The notes under the pieces were generated by a model. The model was not told the DNA's origin. It made no database searches and saw only the letters and a program-made list of their open reading frames with translations. Both the position numbers and the translations under genes were made by a program. Positions 1-8,999 of a stretch of DNA of 64,000 nucleotides are shown in pieces (position 1 is the stretch's first letter; each line of letters starts with the position of its first letter). Source of the DNA: Tetragonia tetragonoides (Eukaryota; Streptophyta; Magnoliopsida; Caryophyllales; Aizoaceae); assembly GCA_038025085.1 (NCBI GenBank), contig CM076140.1, positions 14,652,001 to 14,716,000 on the forward strand, in the 5' to 3' direction.

Positions 1-1116
1 ATGATTAATCCTCAAAACCTTAACCAAATCACGACACATTTGCTTAACAACCCCTGAACAATTACTTTGAAGCAAAACCAAACACTTGTTCACTCCATTA
101 CACCTAATCACATTTTCCTTCACCTTCTCATCACGGAAAACATAACATACACTCCATACCACCGTAATACCATGCTCCGTCGTTTTCTCATTCACTTTCA
201 TCAACCTCCGAACAATCTCAGCCACACATCTCTCATCATTAATTATCTCTCCTCTTCCCTCGTGACACGTGGACATCAATTCTAGCATCTCCATTGCTCG
301 CTGCACCACCGTAACAGTTCTCCCCGCGTCGCAGAGAATAACTACCATTTTCTTCACTATTCCTCTCCGTGCAAGGTTCGATTTCATTAACCTCGATTTC
401 GCAACAATGGCGATCAGCGCTGAAAGTCCAAATTCGATGACGTCATCATCGAAATCTGATACAATCAGAGTATAAAGTTGATCGATCAAACTCGGCGTTT
501 CGATCATAAAACGTTTCGTTTCGTCATCGGTAATCGCGATCTTTTCGAGAATCCTAGCTGTTGCGACTTTCGATTCGTTTATTCCGTTTTTCAAAACGAA
601 AACGAATTTCTTCAACCAATTGAAATCGCCATTGAATATCGCTTTATAGATTCTCTTTCTTTCTCTGACATCATCAAATTCCGTCAAAATCGAATCCAAA
701 ACCATCACCGCAAGCTCCAAAACCTCAATTTCATCACAAACCGGATCAAATTTCGTCAACAATCCACCAATTGAGGTCAAAAAACGATCAGAATTCGCCA
801 AAACCCTAAGATTTTCGCCCGATTGGTTTAGGATTTTCTTGAGTGAGATGGAGGAGAGAGATAGAGAGGGAGAAGGTGGAGAGGGATGAGAAAGGTTGAT
901 GAGGCGAAGAAGAGTGAGGTTAGGGATGAAGGAAGGGGAGGAGAGAGGTTGCATAGTGGCAGGGCAAGTGGTATGACCATTATCGAGCCATTTTTGGATG
1001 CTTGAACGATCGTAGGTGATGCCAGTGGAGAGAGAAACAGGGGATTTCATTATTTCGAGTGAGATTGGGCATCGGAAATAGTGTGGGATTGTGATGAACA
1101 AATCGTTTTTCGCCAT
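1..1116 (-). CDS. U-box E3 ubiquitin ligase with ARM repeats (PUB25-29 type), 3' end cut off by window
   Basis: The minus-strand frame is open from an ATG at 1116 to the window edge, 372 codons without intron or stop. Residues about 10-75 form a U-box: FRCPISLEIMKSPVSL, then GITYDRSSIQKWL, then TCPATMQPL, ending PNLTLLRLI. This wording (MKSPVSL, TCPATM) is that of the plant PUB25-PUB29 group rather than PUB22/23 (MKDPV). The rest is Leu-rich helical sequence, as expected of C-terminal ARM repeats. Family proteins are about 410-450 residues, so some 40-80 residues are missing off the left edge. These cytosolic E3 ligases recruit an E2 through the U-box and act in immunity, cold and stress signalling; substrate choice cannot be read here. 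The start is supported because the U-box follows within 10 residues, as in relatives. The family is intronless, as here. No lesion is visible. Confidence 0.9.
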   Translation of the reverse strand, partial: MAKNDLFITIPHYFRCPISLEIMKSPVSLSTGITYDRSSIQKWLDNGHTTCPATMQPLSSPSFIPNLTLLRLINLSHPSPPSPSLSLSSISLKKILNQSGENLRVLANSDRFLTSIGGLLTKFDPVCDEIEVLELAVMVLDSILTEFDDVRERKRIYKAIFNGDFNWLKKFVFVLKNGINESKVATARILEKIAITDDETKRFMIETPSLIDQLYTLIVSDFDDDVIEFGLSALIAIVAKSRLMKSNLARRGIVKKMVVILCDAGRTVTVVQRAMEMLELMSTCHEGRGEIINDERCVAEIVRRLMKVNEKTTEHGITVVWSVCYVFRDEKVKENVIRCNGVNKCLVLLQSNCSGVVKQMCRDLVKVLRINH

Positions 1117-1460
1117 TATTTTGGGGTTTGTTTTTGGTTTGTTGTTGGTTTGGTGTTGTTTTTGGTTTTGATCGTTTGGGATGTTTGGAAACAGAATAAT
1201 GGGGAGAGTGTTTAAATGAGAGAGAGAGAGAGAGAGAGGAGTCAAAGGTCAGAGATGAATGGAGGTGGAGTATTGTTGTAGTCAAATGGGAGAAGGTTGA
1301 AGATTTGAAAGTGGAGTGCTATTATGAAAGGAGGAAAAATTTGAGGTCCCCGTGTTGACTGTGTTGGAGTGTTGAAAAGATAAGGCAAGTTGGGAGAAAA
1401 ACAGCTAAATGGTGTTGTTGTGGTATTGTGGATTGCTATTGGAGTTGCTTGGTTAATCAT
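1117..1460 (-). promoter_or_regulatory. Upstream region of the U-box gene with a (GA/CT)n tract
   Basis: Upstream of the U-box start (higher coordinates) there is a TTTAAA TATA-like box near 1211-1216 and a perfect (GA)11 run at 1218-1239, read as (CT)n on the gene strand. CT-rich tracts are common in plant core promoters and 5' leaders. No transcript evidence is available, so the exact promoter is inferred from position only. Confidence 0.35.
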
Positions 1461-2013
1461 GAAAAGCTAGGGTGCCTCGATATTTTTGGGAGGTGCAGTA
1501 TCATGTGTTTGATATTTGTAGGATATTTATTCGATACTTGAGGATACTTGATCGGTAATTTGTAAATATGTTTACATTTTCTTATCAATTATTTATCTTA
1601 AAAATCGTAATACACACCTATGAAAAGATGTGTGAATTGTTTATGATTCACATTTTTATAGTTATTTTCATAATATAAAGATTTAGTGCCTAATTTTATT
1701 TTTAAAAAATCATTTTTATATTATTTTGTTTAATCCCTACGCATATTCATATCTTCTTTTTTTTTTTTTCCTGAGTTGCAGTATTCCGTTTCTTGATCCA
1801 TACCCGTCTCTACACCCGTATCCGTATTTGTGCAACCTAGATGAAAAGTACAAATTTATAGAAAATATAAGTATATGGATTTGTTTGGTTGAAAAAACTA
1901 TTTTTAACTTTATGGAAAATTATGTGGAAGTTGTACTCTATTTTTTTTTTTTTTTTTTGAGGTAATGTGGGAAGTTCTACTTACCAATCGGACTTAATTA
2001 TCTTCATCGCTAC
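1461..2013. other. AT-rich spacer, nothing recognised
   Basis: Low-complexity AT-rich DNA with two T runs (near 1758-1769 and 1941-1958). Reading frames here are short and have no family resemblance. I see no gene. Confidence 0.6.
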
Positions 2014-2314
2014 TTAGGGGACGTTTGGTTGGGGTAATGATTAAGGGGGTAATGAAATGAATTTATGGGCTAAAATGGGAGGTATGTAATATAGTGGGGG
2101 TTAGATTTTGTGAGAAGGAGTGTAATGATTACCCCCACTTGGGGGATAATAGAAACCCACCTCCCCCTAGGATAATGGTTTTCCCCTATTTTTCCTTAAT
2201 TTTCTCTATTACCCCCCTTAATCATTACACCCATCACCATTCCACCTTACTATTTTAGCCTATAAATTAATTCTATTACCCCCTTAATCATTATCCCAAC
2301 CAAACGGTCCCTTA
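2014..2314. mobile_element. Tourist-like (PIF/Harbinger) MITE with TTA target duplication
   Basis: The element body (2017-2311, 295 bp) has long imperfect terminal inverted repeats of roughly 60 bp. The left end reads GGGGACGTTTGGTTGGGG and the right end, reverse-complemented, GGGACCGTTTGGTTGGGA. Homology continues through 'taatgattaagggggtaat' and 'ggctaaaat' in both arms. It is flanked by TTA on both sides (2014-2016 and 2312-2314), the 3-bp target site typical of PIF/Harbinger. There is no coding capacity. The two arms could fold into a long hairpin and be a small-RNA source. Confidence 0.85.
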
Positions 2315-3161
2315 GTGAGTTACATAGTCAAAGAGGTTAGCTATATCAACGTCCAAAGTAAGGGGAGAAGTCCTTGGTGCCTTGCCGCCTTGGTGGAGGA
2401 ATAATTATGGTAATGTTGAGATAGGATCCCTTTAGAGATGAATGCACAGTCCTTAGTTTTCCAACGTGGGACAAAACATTCTCATATGCCCAAAGTAAGA
2501 GAAGACAGAAAAACAACTTTGCAAATCAACTTCCCACTTATTTGGTCTTTACATTGCCAACAGAAACATAATGCTATAGTAGGACATACTTTAACTATCA
2601 AGAAGTTTGCAGTAAGCGTTGCTCGACGTTGGTAGAATGGAATTGTGTATTGACATTAGTAAAAGTGGTTGGCCGTAAAGAAGTATTGCATATCTCCAAT
2701 TTAGGCTCATGATGATTCATTTCATTATCGAGTGGAGCGTGCATACATGACGGTTTTTGGCGCCTTAACCCATCCAGTACCATTGCAACTTCTTTCATTG
2801 TAGGCCTTCGCAACCCTCTAGGGTTCAAGCACTGTTTGGCAAGGTTGGCAACTACAGATGCATCTTCCTTTGCACCGTCCACTAAAACAGCAGGATCCAG
2901 AATGTCATATAATGTGGAATAATCATTCATTGATGAGATGAAATAAACCATCAAACTAATTTCTTCTTCTTTATCTACTGCTGATGAGCGGATAGCTTTT
3001 TGTCCAGTTAGAAGCTCAACAAGAACTACCCCAAAACTATAAACATCACTCTTTTCGGAAAATTGACTAGAACAAAAGTATTCAGGATCCAAATAACCAA
3101 ATGTCCCTTGTACAAAAGTAGTCAAGCGAGTCTTGTCTAAAGAGGCTGCTTTTGAAATTCC

Positions 3162-3876
3162 TGTTGGGAAAAACTACGGTATTTACCCACAATCACAACA
3201 ACAGATAATCGGAAAAATAAAGTGCAAGAACCCAAAAACAACACAAACAATTTTACGTGGAAAACCCCTCTCAATTAGGGGAAAAACCACGGTGCGGATC
3301 TCCACGCACTAAACAATAATCCACTATAATAATCAAGAGTACAATCGGCAACAATCACAAGATCAATCAACAAGTAGACAATCTATCTTTGGTATTAGTA
3401 CAAATTGGCAAACCCTAACTCAATTTGGTACTCCCACAAAATCAAAGATACACCCACAAATACCTGTCGATGACCGATCCGAATACTCTGATTATCTTCA
3501 CACGAACAAGCCGAATTAACCGTGAACTGGAACAAACCTCTTTGGAGAAATACTCAATTTCTCTCACTCTTTGTTTGTCTCTCACACTCACTGGCTCTCT
3601 TCCTTTTTCTTTTGTTTCGGCTGTTTGTTCTTACGGCTTTTCTTTGCTTTGTTTCGGCTCTCTCACATGCCGTCCTTTTGTTTGCAACGGCTTTTATAAT
3701 CAATCAAAGGCTTTTGCCTTCAAAGTCTTCAACTTACTGTCAACCTCTTCACCAACGCAACTTCCAATTTCCTTTTCTTTCTTTTTTTCTTTTTCTTTTG
3801 TTTTATTTTATTTCTTTACAAAACTAAAATAAAACACAACTAAATATTATTTGGTATTTGGGGCGTTACCTCAACA
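3162..3876 (-). repeat. 3' LTR of the gag-only element
   Basis: 715 bp with TG...CA ends, matching the partner LTR at 5305-6019 except at two positions (T/C in the 'cacaaaaYcaaag' stretch and G/A in 'ctctttgRagaaatac'). The gag-protease frame terminates on a TGA formed inside its first six bases. Confidence 0.95.
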
Positions 3877-5220
3877 AATCCTCCCTCGACCCAAATCACC
3901 AAATACTTCCACCTTGTCCGAGAAACGGACCTTTTTCTTCACGGTCTTGCTCCTCCCTATGCAATGACCCTCAACATAACACAAGTTGTTCTCCGCCTTC
4001 TTTCCTTGCACAATCAAAGTAGCACCACGATACACTTTGCACCACCTTCTCGTACCAATGTATCTACATCCTTGCAATGTCAACTCACCCAACGAAATCA
4101 CGTTAACACGAGCATCGAGTACATACCTCACATTGTGGAAGGTTCTAGTCACACCACCATGAAGCTCAATGCGGATGCTTCCCATCCCTTTGGCCTTCAA
4201 CTTACCACTCCCCATGTTAATGTCACCATACTCACCATCTTGGCACAAAGTATCAAACATAGCATGGTCTCTACAAATATGAACCGAAGCGCCGGAGTCC
4301 AACACCCAACTCTCTTGGCTTTCCTTCCCCTCATCGTTACTAGCCAAGAACAACTCTTTATTACCACCACAAGACATAGCCACATTAGAGGAACCGCTAT
4401 CATCATCAATTTTGGTCTTACCCATCTTCTCTTGCAGCTGCTTGAAACTCTTCAAATCATCTCTCATCTTTGGGCAACGACTCTAAATATGACCCTTCTC
4501 ACCACAATAGTAACACTCCACGTTACTAAAGTCTCTCGCGCGCGACTTCGATCTACTTCTCGGGCCACCTCCTCTCCTCTCATGATTCCTCCCTCTTTCG
4601 GACACCTCCGCAGCTAGTACTCTATCTCCCCCATCACTAGAAGATACACCATCAACCTGCAACATCATCCGATCATTCTCTCTCAACACTGTCATTGCTT
4701 CATCTAGTGTAATCTCTGTCCTCCCTACAAGTAATGTCTGCACAATTGGCCTGTAGGACTTAGGTAGTGAAGCCAACAATAACAATGCCTCCTCTTGATC
4801 AGAGATCTTCTCATCTGCATTTCTCAACTGACATACTAGCTGGTTAAAGTTATTAATGTGGTCCTGCAACGCTGTACCTTGCTCCATCTTTAGCTGGTAC
4901 AACTCATATCTTAAACAAAGCTTGTTAGTCAGTGACTTTGATGCATATACACTCTGGAGCTTATCCAACAACTTCTTTGGATCTGTCTCAGTCAAGTAAT
5001 TATACTTGATCTCCGGAGCCATAGCTAATCTAATAGTACTGACAGCTTTCTTCTTCTTCGATGTCCATTGGGCATCGGTCACCCCACTAGGCTTTGTCTC
5101 ATCTAAAGCCTCATCTAAATTTTGTTGAACCAACAAGTCCTCAACTGTACTCTTCCACACAGTAAAATTAATTTTACCATCAAACAAAGGGATATCATAT
5201 TTGGGCATACTACCAGACAT
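3871..5220 (-). pseudogene. gag-protease frame of the LTR element, interrupted by one amber codon
   Basis: From ATG at 5220 the frame encodes a Copia gag (SMPKYDIPLFDG, then a UBN2-type helical region with YELYQLKMEQG and LLLASLPKSYRPIV). An Arg/Ser-rich stretch and a CCHC zinc knuckle starting CYYCGEKGHI follow. A TAG at 4485-4483 falls inside the knuckle, and the same frame then continues with SRC, the fourth ligand region. Downstream is WVLDSGASVHICRDH, the aspartic protease active site. The frame ends at 3871 inside the 3' LTR. Length is about 450 codons with one stop. CAG to TAG by cytosine deamination is the simplest origin. The capsid part before the stop could still be made, with a broken knuckle and no protease. 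Confidence 0.88.
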
Positions 5221-5291
5221 GTTACTTGCACAAAATAATTCCTCCTTCAATAAATACAGTAATTTTCCCACCACCGATCCTACAACCAAAA

Positions 5292-5303
5292 GCTCTGATA
5301 CCA
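5292..5303 (-). other. Primer-binding site, initiator tRNA-Met type
   Basis: The minus strand reads TGGTATCAGAGC one base inside the 5' LTR. This is the canonical complement of the 3' end of plant initiator tRNA-Met, used by most Copia elements. It fixes the orientation of the element. Confidence 0.9.
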
Positions 5304-5304
5304 C

Positions 5305-6019
5305 TGTTGGGAAAAACTACGGTATTTACCCACAATCACAACAACAGATAATCGGAAAAATAAAGTGCAAGAACCCAAAAACAACACAAACAATTTTACG
5401 TGGAAAACCCCTCTCAATTAGGGGAAAAACCACGGTGCGGATCTCCACGCACTAAACAATAATCCACTATAATAATCAAGAGTACAATCGGCAACAATCA
5501 CAAGATCAATCAACAAGTAGACAATCTATCTTTGGTATTAGTACAAATTGGCAAACCCTAACTCAATTTGGTACTCCCACAAAACCAAAGATACACCCAC
5601 AAATACCTGTCGATGACCGATCCGAATACTCTGATTATCTTCACACGAACAAGCCGAATTAACCGTGAACTGGAACAAACCTCTTTGAAGAAATACTCAA
5701 TTTCTCTCACTCTTTGTTTGTCTCTCACACTCACTGGCTCTCTTCCTTTTTCTTTTGTTTCGGCTGTTTGTTCTTACGGCTTTTCTTTGCTTTGTTTCGG
5801 CTCTCTCACATGCCGTCCTTTTGTTTGCAACGGCTTTTATAATCAATCAAAGGCTTTTGCCTTCAAAGTCTTCAACTTACTGTCAACCTCTTCACCAACG
5901 CAACTTCCAATTTCCTTTTCTTTCTTTTTTTCTTTTTCTTTTGTTTTATTTTATTTCTTTACAAAACTAAAATAAAACACAACTAAATATTATTTGGTAT
6001 TTGGGGCGTTACCTCAACA
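5305..6019 (-). repeat. 5' LTR of the gag-only element
   Basis: 715 bp with TG...CA ends. On the minus strand a TATAAAA box lies at 5841-5835 (plus-strand ttttata), a plausible promoter for the element's genomic RNA. The start of the tRNA-Met primer-binding site follows the LTR edge by one base. Confidence 0.95.
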
Positions 6020-6654
6020 ATTCCAAAGTCGGACAACTTAGCTTTATATTTATCATCCAAAAGTATATTGCTCGACTTTGTGTCTCTGTGATAGATTGGA
6101 GTTGGAGAATCCAAGTGTAGATAAGCAATTGCACTTGCAACTTCATAAGTAATTCTTAGACGCATTTTCCAAGTGAGTACAAACTCCCTAAGTGAATTAT
6201 GAATTCGTTCAGACAAGGTTCCGTTGGGGATAAATTCATAAATCACTAGAGGTATGTTAACATCCAAGCAACTTCACCACATGCCTGTGTTTGATTTGTG
6301 ACAAAAGAATTACCTCATTGATATATTGCTTCCATTGGTTTTCATCAAATGCTCTTGATGACCTTTTAATTGCAATAACTTGCCCATTTTTTAGCATTCC
6401 TTTGTAGACTGTACCCTGACCTCCTTGACCAAGTATACGTTCCTCATTGAAGTTGTCTGTACCTCTCTTTAATTCTGTGATTGTGAATAGTTTAGTCTGC
6501 TCAACTACCTCAACATCGAGAGACGACCTTTGTTCATCTAATCTTTTCTTGAAGTATTTTTCTCTGAGTTTAATACCCGTTCTTCTCTTTTTGATCTTAT
6601 TTCGCCAAGAAATCCCAAAGCTAACAAACATAATCAATAACGTGACAAAAACTG

Positions 6655-7401
6655 CATTTTACAATTAATGAACAAATTAATCACAAACCAATCCTTAATT
6701 AACCTCAAGGTGAAAACAAGAGATGGTAAGATGAAAAGATTAACCTCAAGGTGACTCGTATAATTGGAAAATGTTTCATTGACCTAGTGGGTTGTCAACC
6801 CACAATTATATTGTGTCTATCTCTCTCTACTTTAATTAATACTTTTTGAAAATAAAGGAAAGAGATTGTGAAAATAGATGAGAGAGATAAACACATGAGA
6901 CTTGTGGGTTGGTTACCCACCGAGTGGATGTATCATTCTCCCGTATAATATACACTCCACTGAGATTCATTGGTGGGAAATTGTTATGGGCATGTTAGAA
7001 GGATCATTTCTTTAAAAACTCCTTTCATTTCAGTTCCCATCTCTTTTGTGCAACCGAACATTGAAAATGTATGATTTCGTATAAGTTTCTTTCTTTTATT
7101 ATTATCATCTTATCTTACTTAATATTAAAACACAGTGCGACATTGCAAGCCTTGTCTGGTGATGATACCAACTAGGAGGACCATGTTCGCGTAAAGATGT
7201 CACGTAAACGACACATAGGTACAAGCTCGCCACATAATATAACACATCATGCAAGTGTCGGTTATTAATGCATTAGCATTAGTTGAATGTATAACATATT
7301 TACTAGATTTTTCCAAATTACAAAATAAAATAACTTTATTAATGTAACTCAAAATAATTAAAATTTTTACTCTATCAGATTGGATTTCAAAAATACTTTA
7401 A

Positions 7402-7404
<3 letters not shown>
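6655..7404. other. Spacer or intron of WAKL locus A, nothing recognised
   Basis: AT-rich sequence with an imperfect inverted repeat around 6776-6935: 'gacctagtgggttgtcaacccac' pairs with 'gtgggttggttacccaccgagtgg', a small MITE-like fold-back. No gene is seen. Confidence 0.4.

Positions 7405-7478
<74 letters not shown>
7405..7478. repeat. (AT)n microsatellite
   Basis: About 37 uninterrupted AT dinucleotides. Such a perfect array is expected to be highly length-variable and able to form cruciforms. Confidence 0.97.
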
Positions 7479-7479
<1 letters not shown>

Positions 7480-7591
7480 TTTGGTAGAAAATGAATGGAC
7501 AAGATATTTAGGGAGACTATATTTGAATCATATAAAATGAGTGGTAGTCTAATTTTTTTTTTTTCTAATTAAAAAATTATTATCTATATAT

Positions 7592-8385
7592 ATAATCTAT
7601 CTATTATACTAAAAACTAAAACATAATTCAACCTTGTCAATCTTGTAATGTGGCACTTTTATGAGGTCTTCTCTCATATCGTTAGGATGTCATCGGCCTA
7701 TTACGGTTTGAACATGTGGTATCACCCTTTGTCATGTGGCATTTCTATGAGGTCACAACTATATTTTTAGTCACCACATAATTCACCTTTTTCATGTGGC
7801 GCTGATATGACCCTTATAATATGTTTTCATTTCATTCGTGACCCGTCAATCTACCAGTGCGTTTGTACTGAATTACAAGCTCAAATAAAAGACATAGATT
7901 TACATCAATAATATTTAGTCAGTCATATCCTCACTTTAAGTAGTCTATTTTTAAGTCACCATCTATCTATAACTTTATCTTATTTTATCCAAGGGAGGCA
8001 CAAAGGCCAGGTGATGAGAAATTATCGTGTAGTCAAGACTATTACTCCCTCTCTCACCAAATAGGAGAATGTTAATTTAAATTTAGAGTAGGCTCACTTA
8101 TTTTGTAAGTGGAGGAAACAATGCTGAACTATGCAATAATCTGACCAGGTCCCAATACTTTATTTGTGCGTCCTGTACGTCCACACTTTTATTTGACTAG
8201 TTATTACTTGGAGCAGCAATTAGTTGGCCGTCTCTCTCTCTCGTTTTCCTTATAAATGCATACTCCTTGCAAGTCCTACTTATTAATTACTTATTGGTTG
8301 TGGAATTTTCAATATATGCATAAAAGTCAGTTGATTCTTATTAATTAGTAGAAACTAGTTTAATACCCGTTCGATGCACGACTTT
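7592..8385. mobile_element. Possible Helitron-derived segment(s)
   Basis: At 7592 the plus strand reads 'TCTATCTATTATACTAAAA', the usual start of plant non-autonomous Helitrons. At 8353-8379 the minus strand reads a hairpin-like 'GTGCATCGAACGGG', 7 bases, then CTAGT, resembling a Helitron 3' terminus. The two termini point in opposite directions, so this is either two fragments or a rearranged copy. There is no coding sequence. Confidence is low because Helitrons make no target duplication. Confidence 0.35.
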
Positions 8386-8698
8386 AACCAAACGATAATT
8401 TTCTTTTAAAGATAGGTTTTATTTATATGAAACAAACATACCTTCAAGTCTAAAACTCAACTATATCTCGAATCAATTGATTGCCTAAGATTATATGATT
8501 TTACATGAGAAATATTGCAGTACGCAATGATTATGTAGTTTCTATCAAAATCGGGTATGTGATAAAAGAAGATATAGTAATGTCTCAAATCCGTACACTT
8601 TTTAGATGAGAAAAATTGACTCTGTAGTTTTCCATTAAAATGGGGCAATACTAAAAGATAGATATTGTAGCATTTGAAGTTCCAGAGAGTGACATATG

Positions 8699-8997
8699 GT
8701 GTGTTCTTTTCCACTTATTGGACCTTACTCAATCAGCGGAAATAAGTGGCAAGACATTACTCAATCAGTGAGAATCAGTGGAAATCAGTGGCAGGACCTT
8801 ACTCAATCAGTGAAAATCAGTAGCAGGACCCACATTTCTACTCACAGAATCAGTGGCAAGACCTTATTAAATCAGTGAAAATCAGTGACAGGACCTTACC
8901 GAATTAGTGGAAATCAGTAGCAATACCTTACTCAATCAGTGAAAATCAGTAGCAAGACCTTTACTCAATCAATGAGAATCAGTGAAAAAGAACGTAC
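8699..8997. mobile_element. MITE-like element with a body of 'AATCAGTGgcaggacc' tandem units
   Basis: The left end GGTGTGTTCTTTTCCACTT and the reverse-complemented right end GGTACGTTCTTTTTCACTG are inverted repeats. Between them about ten imperfect units, each carrying AATCAGTG followed by a variable 'gcaggaccttactc', run head to tail. There is no coding capacity. A second copy with the opposite body orientation is at 11828-12103. Confidence 0.65.
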
Positions 8998-8999
8998 CC

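Larger units (their letters stand above)
3162..6019 (-). mobile_element. Young non-autonomous Copia-type LTR retrotransposon, gag-protease only (TR-GAG-like)
   Basis: Two 715-bp direct LTRs (3162-3876 and 5305-6019) flank a 1,428-bp interior. Both LTRs start TGTTGGG and end CAACA. I find two differences between them, both transitions. The 5-bp target duplication ATTCC is perfect (3157-3161, 6020-6024). The element lies on the minus strand: a primer-binding site for initiator tRNA-Met follows the 5' LTR at 5303-5292, and a purine tract abuts the 3' LTR at about 3877-3890. The interior encodes a UBN2-type gag, a zinc knuckle and the aspartic-protease DSGAS motif, but no integrase, reverse transcriptase or RNase H. 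Mobilisation must therefore depend on an autonomous relative. The insertion lies in a WAKL kinase exon. Confidence 0.95.
2598..6654 (-). pseudogene. WAKL receptor kinase locus A, transmembrane/kinase exon, disrupted
   Basis: The 5' half of the exon (6654 down to 6020) encodes a short membrane span, a basic stop-transfer (KIKKRR), the glycine loop GQGGQGTVYKG, the ATP lysine in VIAIKRS, and the catalytic loop HRDTKSSN. The 3' half (3161 down to 2598) encodes [27 protein letters not shown] and the C-tail. A 2.86-kb LTR element sits between them just after the DFG motif, with duplicated ATTCC. Independently, the frame breaks near 6257-6262: KLLGC runs into TAA while LDVNIPLVIYEF resumes in another frame, consistent with a small deletion between short direct repeats. 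The gene was therefore already broken, or is doubly broken. Probable exon 1 is at 12650-13020. Family role: plasma-membrane receptor kinases that sense cell-wall or pathogen cues. Confidence 0.88.

Noticed and set aside
3425..3832. 135-codon frame repeated at 5568-5975
   Set aside because: It lies entirely inside the two LTRs, is Ser/Phe/Leu-rich from CT-rich LTR sequence, and has no family features.
3964..4617. 217-codon plus-strand frame
   Set aside because: It is the reverse complement of the gag-protease frame of the LTR element. Codon pattern and conserved motifs (DSGAS, CCHC) are on the minus strand.
8699..8997. Regular ~30-bp repeats reminiscent of a CRISPR array
   Set aside because: Units are degenerate with similar, not unique, spacers. 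The block is bounded by inverted repeats, and the DNA is a plant nuclear genome.
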